Source: CAYFJO01 sp964343305
GTDB lineage: Bacteria > Planctomycetota > Planctomycetia > Pirellulales > Pirellulaceae
Assembly: GCA_964343305.1 (NCBI GenBank)
Contig: CAYFJO010000524.1
Span: 1-7,180 of the forward strand
DNA: 7,180 nt
Direction of reading: 5' to 3'
Translations under genes and position numbers: made by a program
Notes under the pieces: model-generated
The model's input: the letters and a program-made list of their open reading frames with translations, nothing else
Told to the model about the DNA's origin: nothing
The model's database searches: none
Part shown: in pieces, positions 5,868-7,180 of the stretch
How positions within the stretch are numbered: the stretch's first letter is position 1
How the letters are laid out: each line of letters opens with the position of its first letter

Positions 5868-7180
5868 TCATCGTTCAAACGGAAACAGCGGGCGGCGGCG
5901 GTTTTTGAAATCCAATGACGTCATGTCCGCGGTGGTAACGCCGGACGTGTTGACTCGAATCAGATGTCTGCAAATCGGTTCATAAGCAGCCACCGGGGCA
6001 TTCACGCCTTTGGCAACCAGCAAGTGAAACGACGACGGATCAAGCCCGCACGAGACTAACTGCTGCAAACTAAATGGCGGCATGCGGCGCGACGTGAGCA
6101 TGATCGTCATGCCACGATCGGTTTGAACAATGGCGGTCGGTCCTTGGTCGCACTTGGTAAATCCACCGTGCCGAGGTTCTGGTTCCTCGAATTTGCCATC
6201 GTGCAGACTGAGGACCGTGACGTTGGCTTCCAGCGGCGGGCCGTGCAAGTCGTCGGTCTTGCCGCCCATCACCAGAATGAACTTCGACTCCGCCCCAGAG
6301 GCGATCGCCGTTTGCACACAGCCGGGATCGCACAGACACACGAACGCGGAATCCAGCCTGCGCTCGTGAATCGCGTGGGCAAGCAACGTGCCATCGGCCG
6401 GTGAACCGCCTCCAACGTTGTCTCCCATGTCCAGCAAGCAAATCGGCCCGTCCCATTGCGTTGCCTGGTCGAGCGCCTCGTCGATGCTGATCAACGAGCG
6501 ATCAAACTGTTGGCGATTTGTGCACAAATAGTTCGATAGTTCCGTCGCTTGTTGTTCCGCCAGCGGAGTATCGTTGTCTGTGACGACCAGCACGGCGGAT
6601 CCCATCTCTTCGACGTCTGCGTAGGGGAATCCCAGCAAGATGCTGTTGGAGAGTACGCCCGGCCGCTGGAGCATGGCATCGGCAAGTTGATACAAAGGTA
6701 AACAAGGCTCGACGGTCGTCTGCTGACATTCGATGTTGATCGCCACGGGCGGCATCACGGCGAATTGCGTCGGTTGCACTTCGCCTCGCAACGTCCGGGC
6801 CATCAACGAGGCGGCTTCCAGTCCCCGCGCTCGTTGATCCAAATGTGGGTTGCTGCGATAGGCAATCATGGCGCTGGTGGCGTCGACCATCTTTTGCGAC
6901 AGGTTGGCATGCGGGTCGAGCGTGCTGATGATCGGCATGTCCTCACCAACGTGCTCGCGGACTTTCGTGAGCCAATAGCCGTCGGCGTCGGGATACTCCT
7001 CGCTGACCGTCGCCCCATGTGGTGCCACCAACAAACCGTCAAGCTGGCCGGCACCCCTTAATTCGTTGAACAGGATCTCGATGAGTTGATTAAACGCGGA
7101 CTTCTCGATGGTTCCAAACGGAACAGCGCGACCGGCAAAGACGGGGACGGCTTCGATCTCTTCGTCGTCCAGGCCGGCGA
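5868..7180 (-). CDS. MlrC-family (M81) metallopeptidase-like protein, 5' end outside the window
   Basis: The frame is open from the right edge to TGA at 5870-5868, giving 436 visible residues. The family is near 490-500, so about 50-60 N-terminal residues are missing. The TTG near 7034 falls inside conserved family sequence (LDGLLVAPHGA), so it is not the true start. Visible family features, in order, are the LDG-LLVAPHGA strand, LDPHANLSQKMV with the metal-binding Asp and His, YRSNPHLD with a third metal ligand His 22 residues after the previous one, and the glycine-rich signature LLDMGDNVGGGSPADGT. MlrC of microcystin-degrading sphingomonads is a zinc peptidase that cleaves linear peptides. 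Planctomycete relatives are widespread and their substrates are not known, so microcystin degradation should not be assumed. No signal peptide can be judged because the N-terminus is missing. It converges on the NIPSNAP genes and is probably transcribed independently. Confidence 0.9.
   Translation of the reverse strand, partial: AGLDDEEIEAVPVFAGRAVPFGTIEKSAFNQLIEILFNELRGAGQLDGLLVAPHGATVSEEYPDADGYWLTKVREHVGEDMPIISTLDPHANLSQKMVDATSAMIAYRSNPHLDQRARGLEAASLMARTLRGEVQPTQFAVMPPVAINIECQQTTVEPCLPLYQLADAMLQRPGVLSNSILLGFPYADVEEMGSAVLVVTDNDTPLAEQQATELSNYLCTNRQQFDRSLISIDEALDQATQWDGPICLLDMGDNVGGGSPADGTLLAHAIHERRLDSAFVCLCDPGCVQTAIASGAESKFILVMGGKTDDLHGPPLEANVTVLSLHDGKFEEPEPRHGGFTKCDQGPTAIVQTDRGMTIMLTSRRMPPFSLQQLVSCGLDPSSFHLLVAKGVNAPVAAYEPICRHLIRVNTSGVTTADMTSLDFKNRRRPLFPFER

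Noticed and set aside
1..7180. CRISPR array, tRNA, rRNA or riboswitch.
   Set aside because: I found no regularly spaced direct repeats, no cloverleaf-like segment and no recognisable conserved RNA core in any gap.

Overview
The window looks like a chromosomal segment of a planctomycete, most likely a Pirellulaceae (Rhodopirellula-like) bacterium. This is inferred from gene content and style: decayed REP-associated tyrosine transposases (RAYTs), a short UvrC that ends right after its nuclease domain, secreted tandem-NIPSNAP proteins, an MlrC-family protein, and a moderate GC content. No 16S or other phylogenetic marker is present, so the assignment is from family knowledge and not from a search.

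Left part (1-1130): a small graveyard of accessory DNA. It holds two RAYT relatives in the same orientation. The first is C-terminally truncated. The second is broken by a frameshift and by an in-frame TGA where the family has Trp. Each is preceded, at exactly the same distance from its ATG, by a copy of an 18-20 bp motif ending in TTATTGACA. Behind the second lies what looks like the first 25 codons of a DUF5615 PIN-like toxin gene, and then a perfect 14-bp inverted repeat with a 4-nt loop.

Middle (1204-2568): uvrC, the nucleotide-excision-repair endonuclease subunit. Both nuclease sites and the four-cysteine cluster are intact, but there is no C-terminal helix-hairpin-helix domain.

Right-middle (2693-5724): two co-directional genes for exported proteins. 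The first is a signal peptide plus two NIPSNAP domains. The second is a signal peptide, a roughly 450-residue propeller-like domain I cannot name, and two more NIPSNAP domains. The four NIPSNAP copies are clearly related. The last copy of the second protein resembles the first copy of the first protein more than it resembles its own neighbour. This pair is the most interesting unexplained system in the window: an export-targeted NIPSNAP module of unknown function, with a sensor- or enzyme-like propeller fused to it.

Right end (5868-7180, minus strand): an MlrC/M81-family metallopeptidase-like gene convergent with the NIPSNAP pair. Its N-terminus lies beyond the window. The 143-bp convergent gap (5725-5867) shows no gene and no clear terminator hairpin.
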